A stretch of 7,553 bases of DNA, from assembly GCA_023442755.1 (NCBI GenBank), contig JAEZXS010000186.1:1-7553 (forward strand), in the 5' to 3' direction. The translations under genes and the position numbers were made by a program. Source of the stretch: Pseudomonadota bacterium. GTDB lineage: Bacteria > Desulfobacterota > Syntrophobacteria > Syntrophobacterales > Syntrophobacteraceae. Each line of letters begins with the position of its first letter. Positions within the stretch are counted from its first letter, which is position 1. The notes under the pieces are model-generated. The model was not told where the DNA came from. It worked only from the letters and a program-made list of their open reading frames with translations, and did no database searches. Shown here in pieces: positions 1 to 5,628 of this stretch.

Positions 1-289
1 CCTTTAACTGTGCATCCGCTTTATCGTACTTTTCCTTCTCCTGCTTCAAAATGGCTTCATCCTGGGCGAGCACGATATTACGCAGCGTCGTTGCGGTGTT
101 CTGATAACTATTCTGTATTTTGCCTGCCAGCACGATTTTCGGCATCCGGTTCTTTACCAGGCCTTCGATGTCCTCACTCAACACGGAAAACCGGACATTT
201 GCCAGAATCACCATCACTACCAGGATAATGAGAAGAATGCCTGAGTTTATCGCCTGCCTTGCCCCGATTGTGAAATTAGAGAATGACAT
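1..289 (-). CDS. Methyl-accepting chemotaxis protein, N-terminal part (cut by left edge)
   Basis: Only the first 96 codons are present; the gene continues beyond position 1. The translation starts MSFSNFTIGARQAINSG, followed by a strongly hydrophobic helix (about residues 14-31, ILLIILVVMVILA) and then a charged helical segment (about 35-96) rich in Lys, Glu and Gln with a VKNRMPKIVLAGKIQNSYQ stretch. A short basic N-terminus with an 'IG.R' motif, one TM helix and a periplasmic four-helix-bundle sensor start is the usual head of 4HB_MCP-type receptors, which sense ligands and signal through CheA/CheW. The HAMP and signalling domains would lie outside the window. The ATG at 289-287 is chosen because a GGAGAAGG ribosome site sits just upstream and because the family normally begins this way. 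The same frame stays open upstream to about position 486 without an ATG, so a longer non-ATG start cannot be excluded. Family call fairly sure; ligand unknown. Confidence 0.72.
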   Translation of the reverse strand, partial: MSFSNFTIGARQAINSGILLIILVVMVILANVRFSVLSEDIEGLVKNRMPKIVLAGKIQNSYQNTATTLRNIVLAQDEAILKQEKEKYDKADAQLK

Positions 290-704
290 TTCGATTTCCT
301 TCTCCCGTGGGATTTGAAGCGCCGGTACATTCAGGACACCCTGCCTGTTCACAGCGATTGACCAGATAGCTGTCCGGTTTCGGACCGGGACTGGCCGGGA
401 TGGTGGTACCGCGCCAATGAAGATATTTGGTTGATAGAGTGTATTGGAGACGATTTTTGCCCCAATGATGTTATCGGATCCGAACTAATATTGATGAGCA
501 AAAACTTTCTGTTTGTACCTAATTTCTTTTGACAATTGCCTTTTGAGATAAATCACTTTCAGATATCGAGGGGTTCAGCCGGTCACTGCATCACCGCCGG
601 AGTTCCGATAATCGAAACGAACAAGATAGGGATATCCTATTTGACCTATTGGCTGATTCAATTTACATACTATCTCACATTACGACCCAGGGGAGGGTGG
701 CGCT
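290..704. other. Divergent intergenic region, 415 bp
   Basis: This gap separates the minus-strand chemotaxis receptor from the plus-strand reductase operon and holds the control signals of both. A plus-strand sigma70-like promoter is visible at 641-669. A perfect small hairpin, GTCCG-GTTT-CGGAC, lies at 372-385, about 85 nt upstream of the receptor start, where it would fall in that gene's leader. A TTGACA hexamer at 529-534 has no -10 at a suitable distance. No protein-coding gene or RNA gene is recognised here. Confidence 0.6.
641..669 (+). promoter_or_regulatory. Sigma70-like promoter of the reductase operon
   Basis: TTGACC (641-646) and TACATA (664-669) are separated by exactly 17 bp, which would place transcription start near 676, about 29 nt before the ATG at 705. 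A GGGGAGG ribosome site (690-696) follows 8 nt before that ATG. The match is by eye, and the -10 is one substitution away from a strong element. No operator could be recognised. Confidence 0.5.
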
Positions 705-1979
705 ATGGCAGGTACCTACGACGCAATGTGGGAGAAACTCAACCTCGATGTGGAGGCCCATGCCGGGTTGCTCGAGGTGCTCGGGAAGTTCTACGGCGAC
801 ATTTATTTGAGTCAGCAGAGGAGGCTTCGGGGCATGGAGTACCTCGATTTTGTTCTCTCCGAAGTTCACGGCCTCAGGATAAAAGAGCTCCAGGACGCCA
901 AAGCACAGGGGAAGAAGATAGTCGGAACCTTCTGTGTATTCGTTCCCGAAGAGATCGTGCTCGCGGCAGGAGGCATTCATGTCGGTCTATGTGCGGGGGC
1001 GGAAATAGGGACGGGGGAAGCCGAAAAGGTGCTTCCCAGGAATACCTGTTCTCTGATCAAATCTTTCGTTGGTTTTAAACTGGCAAGGCTTTGTCCTTTC
1101 ATCGAATCGTGCGACCTGATCGTCGGCGAAACCACGTGCGACGGCAAGAAGAAGGCCTACGAGATTCTTTTCGAATATTCCCCGGTCTATGTGATGGAAA
1201 TCCCGCAGATGAAAAATGCAGCGGACCGGGCTCTTTGGAAGAGCGAGGTGCTGCGCTTTAAAAGCAGGGTGGAGGAAGCGACGGGAAATTCGATCACCGC
1301 CGAACGCCTCGCAGAAGCGATTAAGCTTGTGAACGGCCGCCGGCGGGTTCTCCAGCGGTTGAACCGGCTGCGCGCAACGGTTCCGGTCCCGGTTTCGGGC
1401 AGGGATGCCCTCCTCATCAACCAGATTTCCTTCTACGACGATCCTGCCCGATTTACCGCAAAAATTGGAGAGTTGTGCGACGAACTGGAAGATCGCGTGA
1501 AAAACGGAGAGGGGATAGCGCCGGAAGGGACTGCTCGTGTGATGCTTTCCGGCTGTCCGATGGCCGTTCCCAACTGGAAACTGCCGTACATAATAGAGTC
1601 TTCGGGGGCGATCGTCGTCGGTGAAGAATCATGCATAGGGACGCGCAATACGCGCGATCTTGTCGATGAGGGCAACCGGACTCTGGACGGCATGATCGAC
1701 GCCCTCGTCGACAGGTACATGCGAATCGACTGCGCCTGCTTCACCCCGAATACGGAACGTCTGGATAATATAGTCAAAATGGCTCGGGAACTTAAAGCGG
1801 AGGGCGTCATTCATTATGGCCTTTCTTTTTGCCAGCCCTACGCCATGGAAGCATTCAAGGTCGAAAAAACGCTGACCGATGCCGGCATTCCCATGCTCTC
1901 GATCGAAACCGACTACGGCATGGAAGATGTGGAACAATTGAAAACGCGCGTCGAGGCTTTCGTCGAGATGATGCGGTAG
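705..1979 (+). CDS. Double-cubane-cluster anaerobic reductase (2-hydroxyacyl-CoA dehydratase D-component family), first copy
   Basis: This 424-residue cytoplasmic iron-sulfur protein belongs to the HgdB/FldC/YjiM superfamily. The segment GETTCDGKKKAYE (141-153) resembles the double-cubane protein (DCCP) branch, in which an [Fe8S9] cluster receives low-potential electrons from an ATP-hydrolysing activase and reduces small or activated substrates. Family landmarks are FCVFVPEEIVLAAGG (76-90), NTCSLIKS (113-120), the CPF motif at 130-132, SGCPM (282-286), CACFTPN (343-349), FCQPY (375-379) and a C-terminal ETDYGMEDVEQLKTRVEAF (401-419). Cysteines at 77, 96, 115, 130, 145, 284, 310, 343, 345 and 376 all recur in the second copy downstream, so cluster ligands should be among them; C136 and C258 do not recur. 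An N-terminal stretch of about 42 residues is absent from the second copy. The ATG is backed by GGGGAGG 8 nt upstream. The activase gene follows after 10 bp, indicating one operon. The physiological substrate cannot be read from sequence; a 2-hydroxyacyl-CoA dehydratase role is the alternative. Confidence 0.88.
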   Translation: MAGTYDAMWEKLNLDVEAHAGLLEVLGKFYGDIYLSQQRRLRGMEYLDFVLSEVHGLRIKELQDAKAQGKKIVGTFCVFVPEEIVLAAGGIHVGLCAGAEIGTGEAEKVLPRNTCSLIKSFVGFKLARLCPFIESCDLIVGETTCDGKKKAYEILFEYSPVYVMEIPQMKNAADRALWKSEVLRFKSRVEEATGNSITAERLAEAIKLVNGRRRVLQRLNRLRATVPVPVSGRDALLINQISFYDDPARFTAKIGELCDELEDRVKNGEGIAPEGTARVMLSGCPMAVPNWKLPYIIESSGAIVVGEESCIGTRNTRDLVDEGNRTLDGMIDALVDRYMRIDCACFTPNTERLDNIVKMARELKAEGVIHYGLSFCQPYAMEAFKVEKTLTDAGIPMLSIETDYGMEDVEQLKTRVEAFVEMMR

Positions 1980-1989
1980 CGGAAAAGCA

Positions 1990-2775
1990 ATGGAAGTCTT
2001 TTATGAAAATCAAACCGCAGTCGGTGTGGACATCGGTTCTCGGTCCATAGAACTGCTTGTATTGAATAGAGACGGCGTTTTTCACCAGGTGAAAACCCAT
2101 ACCACGTTCGATCCCCTCGTTCAATGCAGGAAGCTGATGGACGGGATCGAGGGCGGCCGCATTATTGCCACCGGGTACGGCCGAAAGTTGTTTGCCGAGT
2201 CCTTTCGACAGGTCGATGTTACCACCATCACGGAAATCCAGGCATACGCACTGGGAGCGCGGTTTCTCTACCCGGAAGCCAAAACGGTTCTGGACATTGG
2301 CGGACAGGATACCAAAGTGATCTCTCTCACCGATGCCGGAAAGGTGCTGAAGTTCGAGATGAACGACCGCTGTGCCGCCGGGACGGGCAAGTTCCTTGAG
2401 TTTATGGCAACCGCCCTGCAGATCCCGCTGGAGTCGTTCGGTGAGTTTGCGCTCCGGTCCGATCGCCGGATACAGATAAGCAGCATGTGCACCGTATTTG
2501 CCGAAAGTGAGGCCACATCGCTCATGGCAAGAGGAGAACGCCCCGAAAACATCGCCATGGGCCTTCATATGGCAATAGTTCAGCGCACGGCGGCTATGCT
2601 CAGGCGTGTGGGTGTGTGTCCGCCGGTTGTGTTTGCTGGCGGCGTTGCACACAATCCGTGCGTTGCGCGGCTGCTCGAGGAAGAATTGGGCCAGCCTGTG
2701 ATAGTGCCCGAAAATCCGGACATGGTGGGCGCCCTTGGCGCCGCGCTGTTCGGCAGGGGCTGCGCAACCCGTTAG
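1990..2775 (+). CDS. ATP-dependent activase of 2-hydroxyacyl-CoA dehydratase / double-cubane reductase (HgdC/YjiL family)
   Basis: This 261-residue ASKHA-fold ATPase normally works as a homodimer that holds one [4Fe-4S] cluster between its subunits. It fires single low-potential electrons into a dehydratase or double-cubane partner at the cost of ATP. Visible motifs, in order: nucleotide-binding phosphate-1 loop VGVDIGSRSIE (11-21), TGYGR (61-65), DIGGQDTK (102-109), NDRCAAGTGKFLE (125-137), SSMCTVFAESE (164-174), the adenosine motif FAGGVAHN (215-222) and PDMVGALGAA (243-252). Cys128 and Cys167 sit where the two cluster ligands lie in characterised HgdC proteins, so the protein should be functional. 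Length is normal for the family. The start at 1990 lies 10 bp after the preceding stop with only a weak GGAAAA ribosome site, which suggests translational coupling to the first reductase. It is the only activase in the operon and presumably serves both flanking reductases. Confidence 0.93.
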   Translation: MEVFYENQTAVGVDIGSRSIELLVLNRDGVFHQVKTHTTFDPLVQCRKLMDGIEGGRIIATGYGRKLFAESFRQVDVTTITEIQAYALGARFLYPEAKTVLDIGGQDTKVISLTDAGKVLKFEMNDRCAAGTGKFLEFMATALQIPLESFGEFALRSDRRIQISSMCTVFAESEATSLMARGERPENIAMGLHMAIVQRTAAMLRRVGVCPPVVFAGGVAHNPCVARLLEEELGQPVIVPENPDMVGALGAALFGRGCATR

Positions 2776-2786
2776 TCGTCTATTCA

Positions 2787-2801
2787 CGCCGTCCGACGGC
2801 G
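2787..2801 (+). repeat. Intercistronic palindrome/hairpin
   Basis: CGCCG-TCCGA-CGGCG is a perfect 15-base palindrome around a central C. It lies between the activase stop (2775) and the ribosome site (2809-2813) of the second reductase. In RNA it gives a 5-bp stem with a 5-nt loop. No U-tract follows, so it is not a terminator. It could modulate mRNA stability or translation of the downstream gene, but it is short enough to be chance. Confidence 0.35.
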
Positions 2802-2819
2802 ATTGTGTGGAGGAATATT

Positions 2820-4016
2820 GTGAAACCGGATTGCTTCAGCCAATTCGAAAATACGGGCGAACGCTTCCTGCTCGACGTTTCCGAGTTGAAGGAAGAGGGG
2901 AAAAAAGTCGCCGGGATCTACTGCCTCTTTGCGCCGGTTGAAATCGTGCGCGCAGCAGGCGCCATACCTGTCAGCCTCTGTGGAAAGAGAGAAAAGCCGA
3001 TCGCCGAGGCCGAACGGACGCTCCCTCCCAATCTCTGCCCGTTGATCAAGGCTAGTTACGGCTATGCCGTCACCGATACATGCCCTTTTTTTTCCGCGAG
3101 CGACTTTCTGATCGGTGAGACCACCTGCGACGGCAAGAAGAAGATGTACGAATTTCTCGGGCGCATCAAGCCCCTGCATCTCATGCACCTGCCGTATTCC
3201 AGCACCGGGGAGCACTCTCTCCGTTTCTGGTACGAGGAAATCCTGAGGCTGGGGAGGTTCGTGGAGGAATTTACCGGGCAGAAGCTGGATCGGGATAATC
3301 TTCGCTTCCAGATAAAGGTCCACAACAAAATACGCAAACTTGTCCGGAAGCTCTCACGTTTCGCAGCCTCGGAGCGCGTGCCCCTGTCCGGACTCGATAT
3401 GCTGACGGTGATGGAAACGAAAAGCTTCTATGTCTATCCTGACAAGTATATGGATTTGCTTGAGGAATACATCGCCGAGATGGAGGGCATCGCCGCCTCG
3501 GGTTTTACCCCGTTCGAACCGGACGCCCCGAGGACCCTGCTAACCGGATGCCCACTCGGGAAGGGTTCCGAAAAAGTTCTGCGGCTGATCGAAGAGTGCG
3601 GTGGGGCCGTTGTGTGCATCGAAAACTGCACCGGGGTCAAGGGACTCGATCTGCTCGTCGATGAGGAAGAAAAAGACCCCTTCCTGGCTCTTGCCCGCCG
3701 ATACCTGCAAATTCCCTGTTCGTGCATGACGCCAAACTCCGGGCGGCTGTTCCTGTTGGATGGGCTCGTCAGCGAATTTGCAGTCGACGGTGTGGTGGAT
3801 CTCACCTGGCAATGCTGTCATACCTACAATATCGAGTCGCGGGTGGTCGGCGATGCGATGGAAAAAGGCTACGGCCTGCCGTTTCTCCACGTGGAGACGG
3901 ACTATTCCAATTCGGATGTGGAACAATTGCGGACGCGGATAGAGGCGTTTCTGGAAATGGCGCGGTGGCAGTCGGCTTCCCGGATGGCGGGACGGCGCCT
4001 TCAAGTCCGGTCCTGA
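2820..4016 (+). CDS. Double-cubane-cluster anaerobic reductase (2-hydroxyacyl-CoA dehydratase D-component family), second copy
   Basis: This is a 398-residue paralogue of the first reductase. The GTG at 2820 is chosen because GGAGG (2809-2813) sits 6 nt upstream. The frame is open back to 2616, but that extension overlaps the activase and reads as Cys/Arg-rich nonsense. Matching landmarks are YCLFAPVEIVRAAGA (34-48), NLCPLIK (71-77), TCPFF (87-91), GETTCDGKKKMYE (99-111), TGCPLG (242-247), CSCMTPN (300-306), CCHTY (332-336) and HVETDYSNSDVEQLRTRIEAF (357-377, beginning HVETDY). Cysteines 35, 54, 73, 88, 103, 244, 270, 300, 302 and 333 align with ten cysteines of the first copy; 5, 260, 266 and 332 are its own. 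Its length fits the usual DCCP/YjiM size, and 'TTCDGKKKMYE' is the more typical form of the signature. It presumably takes electrons from the activase upstream. It could be a separate homodimeric enzyme or the partner subunit of a heterodimer; sequence alone does not decide. Confidence 0.86.
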   Translation: MKPDCFSQFENTGERFLLDVSELKEEGKKVAGIYCLFAPVEIVRAAGAIPVSLCGKREKPIAEAERTLPPNLCPLIKASYGYAVTDTCPFFSASDFLIGETTCDGKKKMYEFLGRIKPLHLMHLPYSSTGEHSLRFWYEEILRLGRFVEEFTGQKLDRDNLRFQIKVHNKIRKLVRKLSRFAASERVPLSGLDMLTVMETKSFYVYPDKYMDLLEEYIAEMEGIAASGFTPFEPDAPRTLLTGCPLGKGSEKVLRLIEECGGAVVCIENCTGVKGLDLLVDEEEKDPFLALARRYLQIPCSCMTPNSGRLFLLDGLVSEFAVDGVVDLTWQCCHTYNIESRVVGDAMEKGYGLPFLHVETDYSNSDVEQLRTRIEAFLEMARWQSASRMAGRRLQVRS

Positions 4017-4025
4017 TGTAGTCGT

Positions 4026-5222
4026 CTAAATCTCACCTTTTCGAGCCATCACGTACTGAATCAACAGCCCCAGGGCGATCAGGCCGGACCCGAGGAGGCA
4101 CACTCCCGTCCATCCCAGGTGAGACCACAGAACCGCACCGGCCAGGGAGCCCGATGCCCCGCCGATAAAAAAGGAAACGATGTAGATCGTATTTATCCGG
4201 TTCCGGGCTTCCGGCAGAAGAGTGAAAATACGGGACTGGTTGGCGACGTGTGCCCCCTGAGCGGCGAAATCGAGGGAAACCGCCCCGAGCGCCAACAGCC
4301 AGAGCGAGTTTGTCCCTATCCATAAAAGCGACCAGGAAAGAAGCATGAGTGCCAGGCCGGCAAGAATTATCCGCACCGCGCCGATCCGGTCTGCAAAGCG
4401 GCCGCTCAGGGTTGCCGCCGATGCCCCGGCGGCTCCTACCAGGCCAAAAAAACCGGCTGCCTGGGACCCCAGGTAGAACGGAGGGGATTCGAGGCGGAAG
4501 ATGAGTGTGGTCCAGAAGACGCTGAACGCGGCAAAGATCAGGCCGCCTGTAACTGCCGCCTGCTGCAGGGGGCGGAGATCGCGCAAGAGGCCGGGAAGGG
4601 AGCCGAGCAGTGCGAGGTAGGGAGGTGCGCCCGCCTGGAACCTGGTGGGCAGCAGGACCCGGAGCAGAACGCACAGTATGAGCATGAGTACGGCTGCTGC
4701 CACGTAGACCGACCTCCAGCCAAGGTGCGCTCCCATGAGGCCGCTTACGGTTCGCGCGAGCAGAATCCCGACGATGAGCCCGCTCATGACGATCCCCACC
4801 GTGCGGCTCCGTTCAGCTGGGGAGGCCAGATTGGCCGCAAACGGGACGATAAGCTGGGGAACGATGGAGAAAAGACCAATGAGCAGGCTGACTCCAATCA
4901 TGATCGGGGTCGATTGCACCATTGCCGTAAGAGCGAGCGTCGCAGCGGCAAGCAGCACCATGGTCACGATCAGCCGCCTGTTTTCCGCACGGTCCCCGAG
5001 GGGGGTGATAAAAAGGAGCCCAAGGCCGTAGCCAATCTGGGTAAAGGTCGGAATGAGCCCCGCCTGTGCGTCCGTCATCCGGAAGTCCCTTGCCATGGCT
5101 GCCAGAAGGGGCTGGCAATAATAGAGATTCGCCACAACAGCGCCGCTTGATACTGCCATAAGAAGCACAAGCGATCCCGAAATCGCTCGGCATTGATCTC
5201 CGGCCGGGGTTGTCTTTTCCAC
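4026..5222 (-). CDS. MFS transporter (12-TM, YgaY-like drug/solute exporter family)
   Basis: This is an integral inner-membrane transporter of the major facilitator superfamily, rich in hydrophobic helices along its whole length. Counted from the GTG at 5222 it has 398 residues, the normal size. Family marks are ANLYYCQPLL (31-40) at the end of TM1, the cytoplasmic loop GDRAENRR (76-83) between TM2 and TM3, PAERSRTVG (135-143), GRFADRIGAVR (274-284) as the second-half repeat of that loop, and LPEARNRINTIY (336-347) before TM11. These are typical of proton-driven exporters annotated as multidrug or small-molecule efflux; the substrate is unknown. The GTG start has AGGAAAAGG just upstream. An in-frame ATG at 5354 would add 44 residues of a Cys/His/Lys-rich, non-family-like tail without a ribosome site, so it is disfavoured but possible. 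The gene converges on the reductase operon with 9 bp between stops and diverges from the fluoride unit. No functional link to either is evident. Confidence 0.88.
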   Translation of the reverse strand: MEKTTPAGDQCRAISGSLVLLMAVSSGAVVANLYYCQPLLAAMARDFRMTDAQAGLIPTFTQIGYGLGLLFITPLGDRAENRRLIVTMVLLAAATLALTAMVQSTPIMIGVSLLIGLFSIVPQLIVPFAANLASPAERSRTVGIVMSGLIVGILLARTVSGLMGAHLGWRSVYVAAAVLMLILCVLLRVLLPTRFQAGAPPYLALLGSLPGLLRDLRPLQQAAVTGGLIFAAFSVFWTTLIFRLESPPFYLGSQAAGFFGLVGAAGASAATLSGRFADRIGAVRIILAGLALMLLSWSLLWIGTNSLWLLALGAVSLDFAAQGAHVANQSRIFTLLPEARNRINTIYIVSFFIGGASGSLAGAVLWSHLGWTGVCLLGSGLIALGLLIQYVMARKGEI

Positions 5223-5391
5223 CTGGACCTTTTCCTTCCATTTCCATTTTGACGGACAGGATAAGGTTTTCTCGCAAAGTTTGCCAAGAAGTTCATGCCG
5301 AATATGATGCAGTATGGCTGGAAGCTGGGCGCAGAGCGATCGTCGGATGTGCATCAGGTTTGTCGTTGCAAACGGTTATTCTTTATGGTCA

Positions 5392-5397
5392 TATACT
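5392..5397 (+). promoter_or_regulatory. -10 element of the riboswitch-controlled transcript
   Basis: TATACT differs from the sigma70 -10 consensus at one position. Transcription would start near 5404, a few nucleotides before the first base of the aptamer helix at 5410, which is where a riboswitch promoter is expected. The -35 is poor: TTGCAA (5366-5371) lies 20 bp upstream, longer than usual. The supporting argument is mostly positional. Confidence 0.4.
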
Positions 5398-5407
5398 TAA
5401 AGTCAAG

Positions 5408-5457
5408 ACGGTGATGGAGTTCACCCTTAACTGCTTGATAGCCGATGACCACCAGCC
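5408..5457 (+). promoter_or_regulatory. Fluoride riboswitch aptamer (crcB motif)
   Basis: The segment GGTGATGGAGTTCACC (5410-5425) has the first helix GGTG/CACC (5410-5413 with 5422-5425) closing a loop that begins ATGGAGTT. Linker CTTAAC follows, then a second helix GCT-TGAT-AGC (5433-5442), then CGATGAC (5443-5449). This order and spacing reproduce the known crcB RNA layout as I recall it from Bacillus-type examples: GGCG-ATGGAGTT-CGCC, linker, GCT-4 nt-AGC, TAATGAC. Differences here are a compensated base pair in helix 1 and C-G in place of T-A just before ATGAC. The loop/3'-tail pseudoknot (5415-5421 with 5448-5454) can form five pairs with two mismatches, which is weaker than usual. Known family members bind fluoride through Mg2+ and switch genes on. 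The gene downstream is a CrcB-like protein, which independently supports the call. Confidence 0.85.
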
Positions 5458-5516
5458 ATGAGTAATCTGGCGGGTGTCGGGCGACGGCGGTTACCGGGGC
5501 TTTAGCTCCTGCCAGA
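5450..5516 (+). promoter_or_regulatory. Riboswitch expression platform: anti-antiterminator and antiterminator helices
   Basis: Two competing helices can be drawn. Helix A pairs CACCAGCCA (5450-5458) with TGGCGGGTG (5468-5476): eight Watson-Crick pairs and one A-G mismatch, with a 9-nt loop. Helix B pairs TCTGGCGGG (5466-5474) with CCTGCCAGA (5508-5516): nine continuous pairs including one G-U. Helix B uses the 5' half of the downstream terminator, so it is an antiterminator. Helix A uses 5468-5476 and therefore blocks B. The 5' strand of A overlaps the aptamer tail used in the pseudoknot (5448-5454), so ligand binding should disrupt A, free B and permit read-through. The pairings are seen directly; the switching order is inferred. 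A small hairpin GGGGC-TTTA-GCTCC (5496-5508 region) is a further alternative. Confidence 0.6.
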
Positions 5517-5541
5517 GTAAGTTCTGGAGGAGTTTTTTTTT
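5504..5541 (+). terminator. Intrinsic terminator in the leader of the CrcB-like gene
   Basis: CTCCT-(G)-CCAGA (5506-5516) pairs perfectly with TCTGGAGGAG (5523-5532), giving ten base pairs with one bulged G and a 6-nt loop GTAAGT. Nine T residues follow directly (5533-5541). It lies 88 nt before the CrcB-like start codon, inside the same transcript, so it should act as a conditional attenuator instead of ending an upstream gene. The MFS gene upstream is on the other strand. Confidence 0.82.
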
Positions 5542-5575
5542 GCCTGGGGAAGGCAGCTCGACATGAACGTTTAGC

Positions 5576-5595
5576 GGCCTCCGGTCAGGCCTTTT
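5576..5595 (+). repeat. Small leader hairpin before the CrcB-like gene
   Basis: GGCCT (5576-5580) and AGGCC (5587-5591) form a 5-bp stem with loop CCGGTC, followed by TTTT (5592-5595). It lies in the leader between the conditional terminator and the ribosome site. The short stem and T-run make it a weak terminator at best; it could also be a spacer or an mRNA-stability element. Confidence 0.35.
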
Positions 5596-5628
5596 GTGGC
5601 AGGAAGAACTCATGAATCGGGAGACGAC

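Noticed and set aside
529..557. TTGACA hexamer as a promoter
   Set aside because: No acceptable -10 lies 16-18 bp downstream; the closest AT-rich hexamer is only 12 bp away.
536..1078. 180-codon plus-strand reading frame
   Set aside because: It overlaps the first reductase in another frame, reads as Arg/Gly-rich shadow sequence and lacks any family motif.
1855..2787. 310-codon minus-strand reading frame opposite the activase
   Set aside because: It is antisense to a gene with complete catalytic motifs. Its His/Arg/Gln-rich composition is typical of a shadow frame.
2616..2819. Upstream extension of the second reductase frame
   Set aside because: It overlaps the activase, is Cys/Arg/Trp-rich and unlike the family, while a GTG with a good ribosome site at 2820 gives the normal N-terminus.
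5210..5461. 83-codon plus-strand frame over the riboswitch
   Set aside because: It crosses the MFS start, the promoter and the aptamer and has no ribosome site or homology; the aptamer explains the conserved-looking sequence.
5466..5516. Whether this structured GC-rich segment is itself a second aptamer
   Set aside because: It matches no riboswitch core I know; its pairings are fully accounted for as antiterminator and terminator strands of the fluoride switch.
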